Source of the DNA: 79-D21 sp022839995
Lineage (GTDB): Bacteria > Synergistota > Synergistia > Synergistales > 79-D21
DNA length: 64,000 bases
Direction: 5' to 3'
Assembly (NCBI GenBank): GCA_022839995.1
Contig: JALHIN010000014.1
Coordinates: forward strand, 1-64,000
Below the pieces are notes generated by a model. The model was not told where the DNA came from, searched no databases, and worked only from the letters and a program-made list of their open reading frames with translations. The first letter of the stretch is position 1. Every line of letters starts with the position of its first letter. Below are positions 49,856 to 58,353 of the stretch, one piece after another. The position numbers were made by a program, and so were the translations under genes.

Positions 49856-50634
49856 GGGACGTCCAGAGTGAACGGGACACCCGGAACATCCCGATCGACC
49901 GGGTTGGCGTCAGTGGGGTTTCCTATCCCCTGGCAGTGATGGACCCGAACGAGAACGTCCAGCACGTCACTGGAACGGTCAGGATGTCCGTCTCCCTTCC
50001 CAAGGATTTTCGCGGCACCCACATGAGCCGCTTTATCGAGGTGCTCGAAACGTGCAGGGGGAAGATGACCCTGGGAAACCTGGAAGAAATCGTGGATGCT
50101 CTTAAGGAACAGCTTGCCGCGCCTGAAGCCGAAGTTGCGATCGCCTTCCCCTATTTTGTCCGGCGGGCAGCTCCGGTCAGCAGGGCCGAGAGCTATACCC
50201 GCACCGACGTCGAGTTCTGGGCGATGAAAGCACAACAGTTCGATTTCGTCCTGAAGGTCGGGGTTCCGGTCCAGACGTTGTGTCCCTGTTCAAGGGAGAT
50301 CTCGCAATACGGTGCCCACAACCAGAGGGCGCGAGTCGAAATCGAAATCCGGATGAGGAGGCTCGTCTGGATCGAGGATCTGGTTTCCGTTGCCGAACAG
50401 TCGGCATCAGCGCCCGTTTTGACGCTCGTGAAGAGGGAAGACGAGAAAGCCCTTACGGAAATGGCATTTTTGAACCCCAGGTTCGTGGAAGACGTTGTTC
50501 GGGAAGTATCGGTTAGACTTGATCGGGACGATAGGATCAAGTGGTACCGGGTTTCCGTCCTCAGCGAGGAGAGCATCCACAACCACCAGGCTTTCGCGTG
50601 CCTGGAACGTTTCGTGTCGCCCCCAACACCTTGA
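49852..50634 (+). CDS. folE2: GTP cyclohydrolase, FolE2 type (GTP cyclohydrolase IB)
   Basis: A 260-residue enzyme converting GTP to 7,8-dihydroneopterin triphosphate, the shared first step of folate and queuosine synthesis. Family marks: D-V-Q-S-E-R-D at the N-terminus, S-L-P-K-D-F-R-G-T-H-M-S-R-F near 45-58, the metal-ligand block L-C-P-C-S-R-E-I-S-Q-Y-G-A-H-N-Q-R near 145 and N-H-Q-A-F-A near the end. FolE2 can use metals other than zinc. It is coupled to queD and can supply the folK-folP genes at 8.6-10.3 kb. Confidence 0.93.
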   Translation: MRDVQSERDTRNIPIDRVGVSGVSYPLAVMDPNENVQHVTGTVRMSVSLPKDFRGTHMSRFIEVLETCRGKMTLGNLEEIVDALKEQLAAPEAEVAIAFPYFVRRAAPVSRAESYTRTDVEFWAMKAQQFDFVLKVGVPVQTLCPCSREISQYGAHNQRARVEIEIRMRRLVWIEDLVSVAEQSASAPVLTLVKREDEKALTEMAFLNPRFVEDVVREVSVRLDRDDRIKWYRVSVLSEESIHNHQAFACLERFVSPPTP

Positions 50635-50649
50635 GAGGAGGAACAGGGA

Positions 50650-51627
50650 ATGAAAGTCCTTTTTGCCGGGAGTGCGTTCGATCGGATCAAGGAGAGTTTC
50701 CTCTCCCTCTTCGACGGCATGGAGGTCCGGGTTGCCAGGGACAACGAGGTCGACGAAGCGCTTCCCTGGGCGGAAGTCCTCGTCACTGCCCCAAGGGCCC
50801 TGGACGAAGAGTTCCTGGCGAGGGCGGTTTCACTGAAGTTGGTCCAGCAATGGGGTACCGGAATCGAAGGGGTCGATTTGAAGGCCTGTTCAAAACGCGG
50901 GATCACCGTCTGCAACGTCCCATCGAGAGGAACGGGAAATGCTGAAAGTGTCGCGGAAATCGCCCTTTTGCTGATGCTTCTGCTGGCTAGGCGTTTTCCG
51001 AGAGCCCAGGAAAACCTGCTGAAGATCGGGCGGGTCCATGCCCCGAAAGGGATTGCGCTCTGGAAGCGCAAGGCCTGCGTGGTCGGGCTGGGAGGATTGG
51101 GCCAATGCATCACCGAGAGGCTGCTTTGTCTTGGAATGGAAATTGTCGGCGTGAACAGGACCGTTCGGCCGGAATTTCGGGCCTGGGGCATTCAAACGGT
51201 GCATCCTCTCGAAGAACTGGAAAAAGCAGTGGCCGGTGCCGACTTTCTCGTGCTTGCCCTTCCCCTGAACGAAGACACGGCTCATATCGTAGACCGGAAG
51301 ATACTCCGGGCTCTCGGACCGAAAGGGTACCTGGTGAACGTCGCTCGAGGGGGGCTTGTCGTAAGGGAGGACCTGGAGGCTGCGCTGGACGAAGGAGAAA
51401 TTGCCGGGGCCGGCCTCGACGTTTTCTGGATTGAGCCTCCGGACCCGAACGATCCCCTGCTGAGGCGAAGCAACGTGGTGGCGACCCCGCACATCGGGGG
51501 AGTGACCGACGAAGGACTTCAAGGAGTTGCCCGATTTATCAAAAACAACCTGGAACGTTTCGCTCGGGGAGAAGCCCCGCTTTCACAGGTTCGTTTCCCC
51601 TCGGAACGGGGAGAAAAGAGGTCGTGA
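50650..51627 (+). CDS. D-isomer-specific 2-hydroxyacid dehydrogenase
   Basis: An NAD-dependent dehydrogenase of 325 residues. The Rossmann motif is V-G-L-G-G-L-G near residue 146, the catalytic Arg is in N-V-A-R-G-G near 235, Glu in W-I-E-P near 262 and His in T-P-H-I-G-G near 282. Substrate unknown: glyoxylate/hydroxypyruvate, phosphoglycerate or aromatic 2-oxoacids are family options. It starts at ATG 50650 after GAGAGGAGG. The methyltransferase start overlaps its stop, so the pair is coupled. Confidence 0.88.
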   Translation: MKVLFAGSAFDRIKESFLSLFDGMEVRVARDNEVDEALPWAEVLVTAPRALDEEFLARAVSLKLVQQWGTGIEGVDLKACSKRGITVCNVPSRGTGNAESVAEIALLLMLLLARRFPRAQENLLKIGRVHAPKGIALWKRKACVVGLGGLGQCITERLLCLGMEIVGVNRTVRPEFRAWGIQTVHPLEELEKAVAGADFLVLALPLNEDTAHIVDRKILRALGPKGYLVNVARGGLVVREDLEAALDEGEIAGAGLDVFWIEPPDPNDPLLRRSNVVATPHIGGVTDEGLQGVARFIKNNLERFARGEAPLSQVRFPSERGEKRS

Positions 51628-52826
51628 TGCCGCTGAAGCAAGCCGTACTGGGCCGGAAAGACCTTGAAAAAATCCCTGGCCGTCATCCCTGGTTTTTCCG
51701 GGGAGATTTCGACAGGTTGCCCATGGAGGAGCAGAACGGGGCACTAATTCCGGTCACCACGCCGAAGGGCAGCGTATTGGGATGGGGGTTGTTCAGTCCC
51801 GGAGCTTCCCTGTGCGTCAGGATCCTTTCCTGGAAAGCCGAACGGCCGGACCTGGAAAGACTGTTTGAAAAGCGGGTCCAGGAAGCGGAGAAGAGAAGGC
51901 GCCCCTTCCTCGGAAAAGGGGAGGATGCTTACCGGTGGGTTCACGGCGAAGCCGACGGGCTGCCGGGCCTGGTTGTCGACAGGTACGGCCCGGTTGTCGT
52001 TGTCCAGACACTATGCGCCGGAATGTACCGGTCCCTGGATATCCTTGCGAAGGTCCTGGCCGGGTACCCGGGAGTCGATGCCCTCGTTCTGCGGAATGAA
52101 GCGAAATACCTTGAAAACGAGGGAATTCCAAGGGAAAAGAAACTTCTTTACGGCAAGTTGCCGGCCAATATTCCCTTCCCGGTACGAGCCGGTGAAATCA
52201 AAAGCCTGGTCGACCCCTTCAAAGGCCAGAAAACGGGACTCTACCTCGATGTCCGAAAGGCTCCGAACCTGATTCAGCCTCTTTGTCCCGGGGCAAGGGT
52301 ATTGGACGCCTTTTCCTACACCGGGAATTTTTCCATCCATGCCTTGCACTGGGGCGCAAGCGAAATCCTGGCCCTGGACCAGTCCGCAGAAGCCCTGGGG
52401 GTAGCGAAAGACAATCTCGAGCTGAATGGATTCCGAGAATCCGGGAATGTCGTCCTGGAAGAGTGTAATGTCTTTGACCGCCTGAAAGAACTGGACGAGC
52501 GGAAAAGGTCCTTCGACCTCGTCATCATGGACCCCCCGCCTTTTGCCCCTTCGAGGAAACAGCTGGAGGGAGCCAGGAGGGGATACAAGGAACTGGCCGT
52601 CAGGTCCTTGAAGATGACCGCGGAGGGCGGATCGGTGCTTTTTTTTTCCTGCAGCCAGGCGTTCGGGAGGGAAGTCCTGCTGGACGTTCTTTCGGAAGCG
52701 GCAAGGGACGTCAAAAGGGAATGCCGCGTCATGGCCGAATTTCACCAGCCGCAGGATCACCCCGTGAGCCTGAACTTCCCTGAAAGCGATTACCTGAAAG
52801 GTTTCCTGCTGGAGGTCCAGGCATGA
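51627..52826 (+). CDS. Class I rRNA methyltransferase (RlmI-like, 23S rRNA m5C type)
   Basis: A SAM-dependent RNA methyltransferase of 399 residues with an N-terminal PUA domain (R-H-P-W-F-F-R-G near residue 19), an EEHEE-type middle (V-V-D-R-Y-G near 110) and a Rossmann domain with D-A-F-S-Y-T-G-N-F-S near 228 and the catalytic M-D-P-P-P-F near 302. A Cys in F-F-S-C-S-Q is in the position of the m5C catalytic residue. It starts at ATG 51627, which shares a base with the upstream stop, and is coupled to the HAD gene downstream. Confidence 0.85.
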   Translation: MPLKQAVLGRKDLEKIPGRHPWFFRGDFDRLPMEEQNGALIPVTTPKGSVLGWGLFSPGASLCVRILSWKAERPDLERLFEKRVQEAEKRRRPFLGKGEDAYRWVHGEADGLPGLVVDRYGPVVVVQTLCAGMYRSLDILAKVLAGYPGVDALVLRNEAKYLENEGIPREKKLLYGKLPANIPFPVRAGEIKSLVDPFKGQKTGLYLDVRKAPNLIQPLCPGARVLDAFSYTGNFSIHALHWGASEILALDQSAEALGVAKDNLELNGFRESGNVVLEECNVFDRLKELDERKRSFDLVIMDPPPFAPSRKQLEGARRGYKELAVRSLKMTAEGGSVLFFSCSQAFGREVLLDVLSEAARDVKRECRVMAEFHQPQDHPVSLNFPESDYLKGFLLEVQA

Positions 52827-53464
52827 AGCAGAAGATCGAGGCGGTTCTGTTCGATTTTGACATGACCCTGATCGACAGCAGTCATGCGATTACACGCTGC
52901 ATGAACGGGATGGCGGAAGACCTGGGCCTCCCGAGGGTTTCCCGGGAGCAGGTTCTTTCCACCATCGGTTTGCCGATCGAAGCGGCCTGGAGAACAGTTT
53001 GGGGGGATTTCAGGCCGGAATGGCTCGAGCATTACAGGAATCGGTACAGTGCCCTGGAAAGGAGCGAGCTGAAACCGTTTCCTGGAGCCATCTTGCTGCT
53101 CGAAAGGCTGGGGCGGAAGAAAATCCGGCGTGGAGTCGTGACGAACCGACGGTATGCCCGGGTTTCGGTTGAAGCGGTAGGTCTGGCTTCTTACTTCGAG
53201 GCAATCGTCGGGCTTGAATCCGTGGAAAGGCCGAAACCGTTTCCGGACTCCCTGGAGCTAGGGCTGAAACTGCTGAACGTGCGTCCCGAAGGCGCCGTGT
53301 TTGTCGGGGACACCGACATCGACGTAAAGACCGGAATCGCAGCCGGTGTCAGGGTCGTGGGAATTACGTCCGGGAATCACGGAGAAGGGGAATTGTCCGC
53401 GGCGGGGGCTTGGAAAACGGTTCCCGACCTCGAAGCTCTCGGCAGACTGTTGGGATTCGAATGA
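52823..53464 (+). CDS. HAD family hydrolase (phosphoglycolate phosphatase-like)
   Basis: A 213-residue HAD phosphatase of subclass I. Motif I is F-D-F-D-M-T-L-I-D, motif II V-T-N-R-R, the motif III lysine is in R-P-K-P-F-P and motif IV is V-G-D-T-D-I-D. The cap is helical, as in PpaX/Gph. It starts at ATG 52823 in a 4-base overlap with the methyltransferase. A repair or metabolite-cleaning phosphatase is likely. The substrate is not readable from sequence. Confidence 0.85.
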   Translation: MKQKIEAVLFDFDMTLIDSSHAITRCMNGMAEDLGLPRVSREQVLSTIGLPIEAAWRTVWGDFRPEWLEHYRNRYSALERSELKPFPGAILLLERLGRKKIRRGVVTNRRYARVSVEAVGLASYFEAIVGLESVERPKPFPDSLELGLKLLNVRPEGAVFVGDTDIDVKTGIAAGVRVVGITSGNHGEGELSAAGAWKTVPDLEALGRLLGFE

Positions 53465-53465
53465 C

Positions 53466-53495
53466 TTGGTGTGGCAACAGGAGTAGGGGTAGAAA
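53466..53495 (+). promoter_or_regulatory. Candidate promoter of nrdJ
   Basis: TTGGTG (53466-53471) and TAGAAA (53490-53495) are 18 bp apart, a weak but acceptable pair. It lies directly before a NrdR-like box. Confidence 0.4.
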
Positions 53496-53503
53496 ATCCA
53501 CTC

Positions 53504-53519
53504 CCCCTATATGTTGTGT
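53504..53519 (+). promoter_or_regulatory. NrdR box upstream of nrdJ
   Basis: CCCCTATATGTTGTGT matches the NrdR consensus acaCwAtATaTwgtgt at 13 of 16 positions. It starts 9 bases after the proposed -10, on the expected start of transcription. NrdR itself is encoded at 18.2 kb. I do not see the usual second box about three helical turns away. Confidence 0.6.
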
Positions 53520-53591
53520 TTTATCCCTTGTAGAAGGGGGCGTTCCGGAAGATAATGGGATCGACGATGATTCCATGAGGGGGGCCTCACG

Positions 53592-55775
53592 ATGAAGGCG
53601 GACGGAAAGAACGCGGTTTTCTCCAAGAACGCGATCAAGGTCCTTGAAAAACGGTACCTGCGCAAGGACGAAGAAGGAAATGTCCTTGAAACCCCGGAGG
53701 AAATGCTGTGGCGGGTTGCCACTTCAGTCGCGGCTGCAGAGGAAGCCTGGAACCAGGATCGGGAAAAGCGAGCTGCAGAATTTTACGAGATCATGGCATC
53801 CCTGCAATTCCTACCGAACTCTCCGACGCTGATGAACGCGGGTTCCGAACTGGGGCAGCTCTCGGCCTGCTTCGTCCTGCCGATCGGGGACAGCATGGAA
53901 GAAATCTTCGATACGCTGAAGGCGACGGCCCTTGTTCACAAGAGCGGGGGCGGAACGGGGTTCAACTTCTCGAGAATCCGGCCTGCTGGAGATCGCGTTC
54001 GATCGACATCCGGGGTTGCTTCGGGTCCGATTTCCTTCATGGAACTCTTCAACGAGGCGACGGAAGTCGTGAAGCAGGGAGGGATGCGAAGGGGAGCCAA
54101 CATGGGGATCCTGGAAGTCACCCATCCGGACATCTTCGATTTCATCCGGGCAAAGACGGCCCGCGGAAGACTATCGAATTTCAACCTCTCGGTGGGAGTG
54201 CCGGATTCCTTCATGCGGGCGGTCAAGGAAGACTCGGATTGGGAACTACGAAACCCCCGAACCGGGAAGACCGTTTCCACGGTCAAGGCTGCGGAAATTT
54301 TCGATTTGCTGGTCCAATCGGCATGGGCCACCGGAGATCCCGGACTGGTTTTCCTCGACCGGATCAACGAAAAAAACCCGACGCCGCACATCGGCCGGAT
54401 CGATTCGACGAATCCCTGCGGGGAACAGCCCCTTCTTCCCTACGAGAGTTGCAACCTGGGATCGATCAACCTGGTCCGGTTTTTGGGCAGTGACGGGGAT
54501 TTCGACTGGGAGGCCCTGGCGGGTACGATCGAGACGGCGGTTCGCTTCCTCGACGATGTCATCGAGATGAACCATTATCCCCTGCCGGCGATAGGAGAGA
54601 TGAGCCGGAAGAACCGGAAAATCGGCCTAGGGATCATGGGATGGGCTGAGGTCCTCTTTGAAAAGGGGATTGCTTACGGGAGCCGTGAATCGCTGGAGCT
54701 TGCCGAGGAGGTCATGTCGTTCATCCAGTCGAAGGGGCACGCCGCTAGCGAGGCATTGGCCGAGGAAAGGGGCTGCTTCCCCAACTGGAAGGGCAGCCTT
54801 TGGGAGAAATTGGGGAAAAAAATGAGAAACGCGACGGTGACGACGATCGCCCCGACAGGAACCCTTTCGATCCTGGCAGACTGCTCGAGCGGCATCGAGC
54901 CCGTTTTCGCGCTAGCCTACCAGCGGAAAACCTTCGAAACGGAAACCCTGAACGTCGTAAACGGCATCCTTTTAAGGAAGCTCGAGGAAGCGGGGCTCAT
55001 GCGCCCGGGACTGATCGAGGCGATCGGGGAGTCAGGCTCGCTGAAAGGGCTTGATCTCCCGGAAGATTTCAAGAGGGTCTTCCGGACCTCCCACGAAATT
55101 CATTTTGAAGATCACGTCAGGACGCAGGCGGCCTTTCAAAAGTACACCGACAACGCAGTCAGCAAGACGATCAATTTTCCGAACGAAGCGGGCCTGGAGG
55201 AGATTCGCCAGGCATTTTGGCTTGCCTTCGATTCGGGGTGCAAGGGGATCACAGTCTACCGGGACCGCTGCAAGGAAAACCAGGTCCTGTACTCAGGACT
55301 CAAGGAGAAGGCCGAACCCCCCAAAACCGAAGCAAAGACCGTGCCGAGACGCAGGCCCGCGATGCTCCGGGGAACAACGGTCAAGATCCCGACTGCCTTC
55401 GGCAACCTCTACCTCACGGTAAACGAAATGGACTCAAGGCCGTTCGAAGTCTTCGCGACGCTGGGAAAATCAGGCAAGGACACGCAGGCTCACACGGAGG
55501 CCTTGGGCCGCCTGATCTCGCTGGCGCTTCGAAGCGGAGTGCCCGTCGAAGAAGTCGTCAGCCAGCTCAAGGGAATCGGCGGAAGCCAGCCGGTGTGGGA
55601 GGAAGACGGAATCATCCTGAGCCTTCCGGATGCGATCGCCAGGGGGTTGGAAAAGGCGGGGGGCTTCAAGGTCGAGGAATCAACCGTCGAGATGTGCCCC
55701 TGCTGCGGTTCTTCCTTAATCCACAGCGAGGGTTGTACGCGCTGCAGGAGTTGCGATTTTTCCAAATGCGATTAA
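53592..55775 (+). CDS. nrdJ: Vitamin B12-dependent ribonucleotide reductase (class II)
   Basis: An adenosylcobalamin-dependent reductase of 727 residues. The thiyl-radical site is N-P-C-G-E near residue 275, with the redox partner Cys in Y-E-S-C-N-L-G-S and another in L-S-A-C-F-V near 93. The segment A-P-T-G-T-L-S-I is the phosphate-binding loop. The C-terminus has a zinc-ribbon-like Cys cluster (C-P-C-C ... C-T-R-C-R-S-C), typical of long NrdJ, which also helps re-reduce the active site. It starts at ATG 53592 after GAGGGGGG. It does not need oxygen and complements NrdDG. Confidence 0.95.
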   Translation: MKADGKNAVFSKNAIKVLEKRYLRKDEEGNVLETPEEMLWRVATSVAAAEEAWNQDREKRAAEFYEIMASLQFLPNSPTLMNAGSELGQLSACFVLPIGDSMEEIFDTLKATALVHKSGGGTGFNFSRIRPAGDRVRSTSGVASGPISFMELFNEATEVVKQGGMRRGANMGILEVTHPDIFDFIRAKTARGRLSNFNLSVGVPDSFMRAVKEDSDWELRNPRTGKTVSTVKAAEIFDLLVQSAWATGDPGLVFLDRINEKNPTPHIGRIDSTNPCGEQPLLPYESCNLGSINLVRFLGSDGDFDWEALAGTIETAVRFLDDVIEMNHYPLPAIGEMSRKNRKIGLGIMGWAEVLFEKGIAYGSRESLELAEEVMSFIQSKGHAASEALAEERGCFPNWKGSLWEKLGKKMRNATVTTIAPTGTLSILADCSSGIEPVFALAYQRKTFETETLNVVNGILLRKLEEAGLMRPGLIEAIGESGSLKGLDLPEDFKRVFRTSHEIHFEDHVRTQAAFQKYTDNAVSKTINFPNEAGLEEIRQAFWLAFDSGCKGITVYRDRCKENQVLYSGLKEKAEPPKTEAKTVPRRRPAMLRGTTVKIPTAFGNLYLTVNEMDSRPFEVFATLGKSGKDTQAHTEALGRLISLALRSGVPVEEVVSQLKGIGGSQPVWEEDGIILSLPDAIARGLEKAGGFKVEESTVEMCPCCGSSLIHSEGCTRCRSCDFSKCD

Positions 55776-55798
55776 AGTTAAAGCAGGAGGGCCCGGGA

Positions 55799-56749
55799 AT
55801 GGACAGGAACCCCGCGGTCAACGGAAAACAGGGCAGGAAACCGAACGTGCGCTGGGGATATTGGGCCCTGCTGGCGGTGATCCTGGCGGGGAGCGCATCG
55901 GCATACCTTGCCTGGTGGTCGAATTTCAATTCGATGCGCCCTGAATTTGCCGTCGCGGAACCTTTTTCGATCCATGAAAAGACAAAGGCCAGGACGGTCC
56001 TCCTGTGGAGCGAATCCGTCCTTGCCTCCCCATTGGACGGAGCCGTGCATTACCCGCAGGGAGTGGAGCCTGTTCGGGTTTCAAAGGGCGAAACCGTCGC
56101 GGAAGTGATTTCCGGAAATCGCAAAGCAGTTATCCGGGCGCCGCAGTCGGGATATTTCCTGCCTGGGTTGGACGGGCTTGAGGGAAAGTGGAATTTCTCC
56201 GACCTGTGGCCTGGAGATGGTCAGCTTCCAGCCGTTTCAAAGTTCAGGAGGATTGGGGAAGGCAGCCGAGTCGGGAGGGGAGACCCGGTGGGAAAAATCC
56301 TCCCGCAGCCCCAGGAATTGAGGGCGATCGCCTACGTGGATGCGGACGAAGCGGTGAGAAGACAGATCGGAAACGGGATTCTCCGTTTCTCGCTTGCAGG
56401 AGAGAGGCCGCAACGGGCCACGGTAAGGGCGGTGCAGGACTTCGGTCCGAAGGTGAAAGCCTACTTGAGCCTGCCCGTCTTTCCCCTTTGGATCGCTGTT
56501 TCAAGGGAGAGGGAATTCGAATTTTTCCAGGGAGAAAAAAAAGGGATTGTGCTGCCGGAGAGCGCAATCCTGCAGAAGGAGGGGAAATTGGGAGTCTTCG
56601 CTTTTGTCTCGGGCAAGCTAGAATACCTCCCCGTGCTCGGTCAGCCGCTTCCCGGTTCCCGTTTCCTCGTCACAAATGGACTCCGGGCAGGCGATCTTGT
56701 CCTGAGCCGAGCCGAAGCAGGGGCGGAAAGGAAGGTTTTGCTCTGGTGA
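55799..56749 (+). CDS. HlyD-like membrane-anchored protein
   Basis: A 316-residue bitopic protein. A basic N-terminus is followed by one transmembrane helix (residues about 19-39). The outer part has a split biotinyl-lipoyl-like beta domain (G-E-T-V-A-E-V-I-S-G ... A-P-Q-S-G-Y), as in HlyD adaptors, and a beta-barrel C-terminal region. No cognate ABC or RND pump is nearby. In many Gram-positives and related anaerobes a HlyD-like gene stands upstream of yggS-sepF, so a cell-envelope role is likely. It starts at ATG 55799 after AGGAGG. It is coupled to yggS. Confidence 0.65.
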   Translation: MDRNPAVNGKQGRKPNVRWGYWALLAVILAGSASAYLAWWSNFNSMRPEFAVAEPFSIHEKTKARTVLLWSESVLASPLDGAVHYPQGVEPVRVSKGETVAEVISGNRKAVIRAPQSGYFLPGLDGLEGKWNFSDLWPGDGQLPAVSKFRRIGEGSRVGRGDPVGKILPQPQELRAIAYVDADEAVRRQIGNGILRFSLAGERPQRATVRAVQDFGPKVKAYLSLPVFPLWIAVSREREFEFFQGEKKGIVLPESAILQKEGKLGVFAFVSGKLEYLPVLGQPLPGSRFLVTNGLRAGDLVLSRAEAGAERKVLLW

Positions 56750-57438
56750 CCGATCTGAATCAGCGACTTGCGGAAATCCGCTCGAGAATCGAGGAAGCCG
56801 CGCGCCGATCCGGGAGAAAGCCCGAGGAAATCGAGCTCCTGGCGGTGACCAAGACTCGTGGGCTTGCCGAATTGCTCGAGGCGTGGGAGGCCGGTTTGCG
56901 GCTTTTCGGCGAAAACCGCGTTCAGGAAGCCCTGGGGAAAATTACCGCGTGGCCCACGGAGCGCAGGGCAGAATGGAGGTTGATCGGGAACCTTCAAAGA
57001 AACAAAGCCAGGAAGGCACTCGACCTGTTCTCCAGGATCGATTCACTGGATCGCCTGGAGCTTGCCCTAGACCTTCAACGGATCCTTTCTGAAACCGACC
57101 GGAAGATCGAAGTCCTGGTCGAAGTGAACACCTCCGGGGAACCCTCGAAACACGGGGTTTCACCGGATAGGCTCGAAGAACTCCTGGAGGGCGTGCTTCA
57201 ACGTTGCCCGCGTCTCTCTGTCCGGGGCCTGATGACGGTAGGCCCGCTTTTCGAAGACCCGCGGGATGTCGCTGCGTCCTTTTGCCGGCTGAGAGAGTTG
57301 CGGGATAGGGTGTCGAAGGCTTTTGGATTGGAAATGCCCGTCTTGTCGATGGGCATGTCGGATGATTTCGAGACTGCCATCGAGCAGGGCAGCACCTGTG
57401 TGCGTCTCGGACGAGCCCTTTTTGGGCCGAGGGAGTAG
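56746..57438 (+). CDS. yggS: PLP homeostasis protein YggS/PROSC family
   Basis: A single-domain TIM-barrel PLP-binding protein of 230 residues. The lysine is in L-L-A-V-T-K-T near residue 34, then F-G-E-N-R-V-Q-E-A, W-R-L-I-G-N-L-Q-R-N-K and the phosphate loop S-M-G-M-S-D-D-F near 202. It buffers pyridoxal phosphate rather than acting as an enzyme. It starts at GTG 56746, overlapping the HlyD-like stop by 3 bases. Confidence 0.93.
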   Translation: MTDLNQRLAEIRSRIEEAARRSGRKPEEIELLAVTKTRGLAELLEAWEAGLRLFGENRVQEALGKITAWPTERRAEWRLIGNLQRNKARKALDLFSRIDSLDRLELALDLQRILSETDRKIEVLVEVNTSGEPSKHGVSPDRLEELLEGVLQRCPRLSVRGLMTVGPLFEDPRDVAASFCRLRELRDRVSKAFGLEMPVLSMGMSDDFETAIEQGSTCVRLGRALFGPRE

Positions 57439-57454
57439 GGGAGGTGGGGGTATT

Positions 57455-57880
57455 TTGTGGGAAAAGCTCCTGGCATTTCTTGGCCTTATCGAAGAAGACG
57501 ACGAATACGAAGATGAGGAAGAACTGCGCGGCACAGATTGGGAAGAACGGAAACGGAGGGTTTTCCAGCCTGCCATCGGGAAACCGGCTGTGATCCTCGT
57601 GAGAGGGCAGACGGCCATCGAAAGGAAGGAAGAGATTCTGGAAGCTCTCCGGATGGGCCAAATGGTCATCCTGGATCTCCGCCCGGTCGACCTGGAACCG
57701 GGACAGGGCCTTCTCGACTTTGTCTGCGGAGCTGTTTACTCCACCCAGGGGAAGGTGATCCGTGTTTCTCCCGGGGTATTTCTTGCGACGCCGCACAGCC
57801 GCCTGCTGGAAACTTGGGAGGAGCGGCCGGTTTCCGGAGAACCGATAGCCGAGGAGGAAGAGGAGGCGAGCGAGGCATGA
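57455..57880 (+). CDS. sepF: Cell division protein SepF
   Basis: A 141-residue SepF. It has an N-terminal amphipathic membrane-binding helix (W-E-K-L-L-A-F-L-G-L), an acidic linker and the DUF552 core (A-V-I-L-V-R-G ... G-Q-M-V-I-L-D-L ... D-F-V-C-G-A-V-Y near residues 45-105). It binds FtsZ and tethers it to the membrane. It starts at TTG 57455 after GGGGAGGTGGGGG. It overlaps divIVA by 4 bases. Confidence 0.88.
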   Translation: MWEKLLAFLGLIEEDDEYEDEEELRGTDWEERKRRVFQPAIGKPAVILVRGQTAIERKEEILEALRMGQMVILDLRPVDLEPGQGLLDFVCGAVYSTQGKVIRVSPGVFLATPHSRLLETWEERPVSGEPIAEEEEEASEA

Positions 57881-58353
57881 ACGGCCTTTTCACCCCGATC
57901 GACATCCAGCAGCAATCCTTCAAAAGGGCCTTGAGAGGCTATGACCCGGAGGAGGTTGACGAATTCCTGGACAAGGTGGCCGAAAGTGTCCAGGGGTATG
58001 TGGAAAAGATCCGCGACTTGGAACGGAAACTTGAAGTTGCCGAAGAGCAGATCCGGGAATGCCGTGAACTGAAACATTCGCTGAACGAGGCGATTCTTTT
58101 CGCCCAACAGAGCGCGGAAGAAAAGATCAAGTCGGCTGCACAGCAGGCTGAGCTAACGCTGAAGGAGGCTCGGGCCAAAGCCGACTCGATCCTCGAGGAA
58201 GCCAGGATGAGGATCGAGGAGCAAAAACGGGAAATCGGCAGACTAAGCCAGGTCCGGCAGCAGTTTGTTGCTGAAATGAGAGGGACGCTTTCGAAGTTCG
58301 AAACCCTCGTGGGCCTCGTTTCGGACAACCAAAAACCGGAAGAAAAAAGGTGA
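57877..58353 (+). CDS. divIVA: DivIVA family protein
   Basis: A 158-residue DivIVA-like protein. The N-terminal lipid-binding block is F-T-P-I-D-I-Q-Q-Q-S-F-K-R-A-L-R-G-Y-D-P-E-E-V-D-E-F-L-D, followed by coiled coils at about 30-65 and 70-140. It marks negatively curved membrane at septa and poles. It starts at ATG 57877 after AGGAGG, coupled to sepF. recG follows with a 4-base overlap. Confidence 0.9.
   Translation: MNGLFTPIDIQQQSFKRALRGYDPEEVDEFLDKVAESVQGYVEKIRDLERKLEVAEEQIRECRELKHSLNEAILFAQQSAEEKIKSAAQQAELTLKEARAKADSILEEARMRIEEQKREIGRLSQVRQQFVAEMRGTLSKFETLVGLVSDNQKPEEKR

Noticed and set aside
53465..53591. Cobalamin riboswitch upstream of nrdJ
   Set aside because: Only 127 bases are available, and no B12-box-like or multi-stem structure is visible. 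A promoter and NrdR-like box explain the region.
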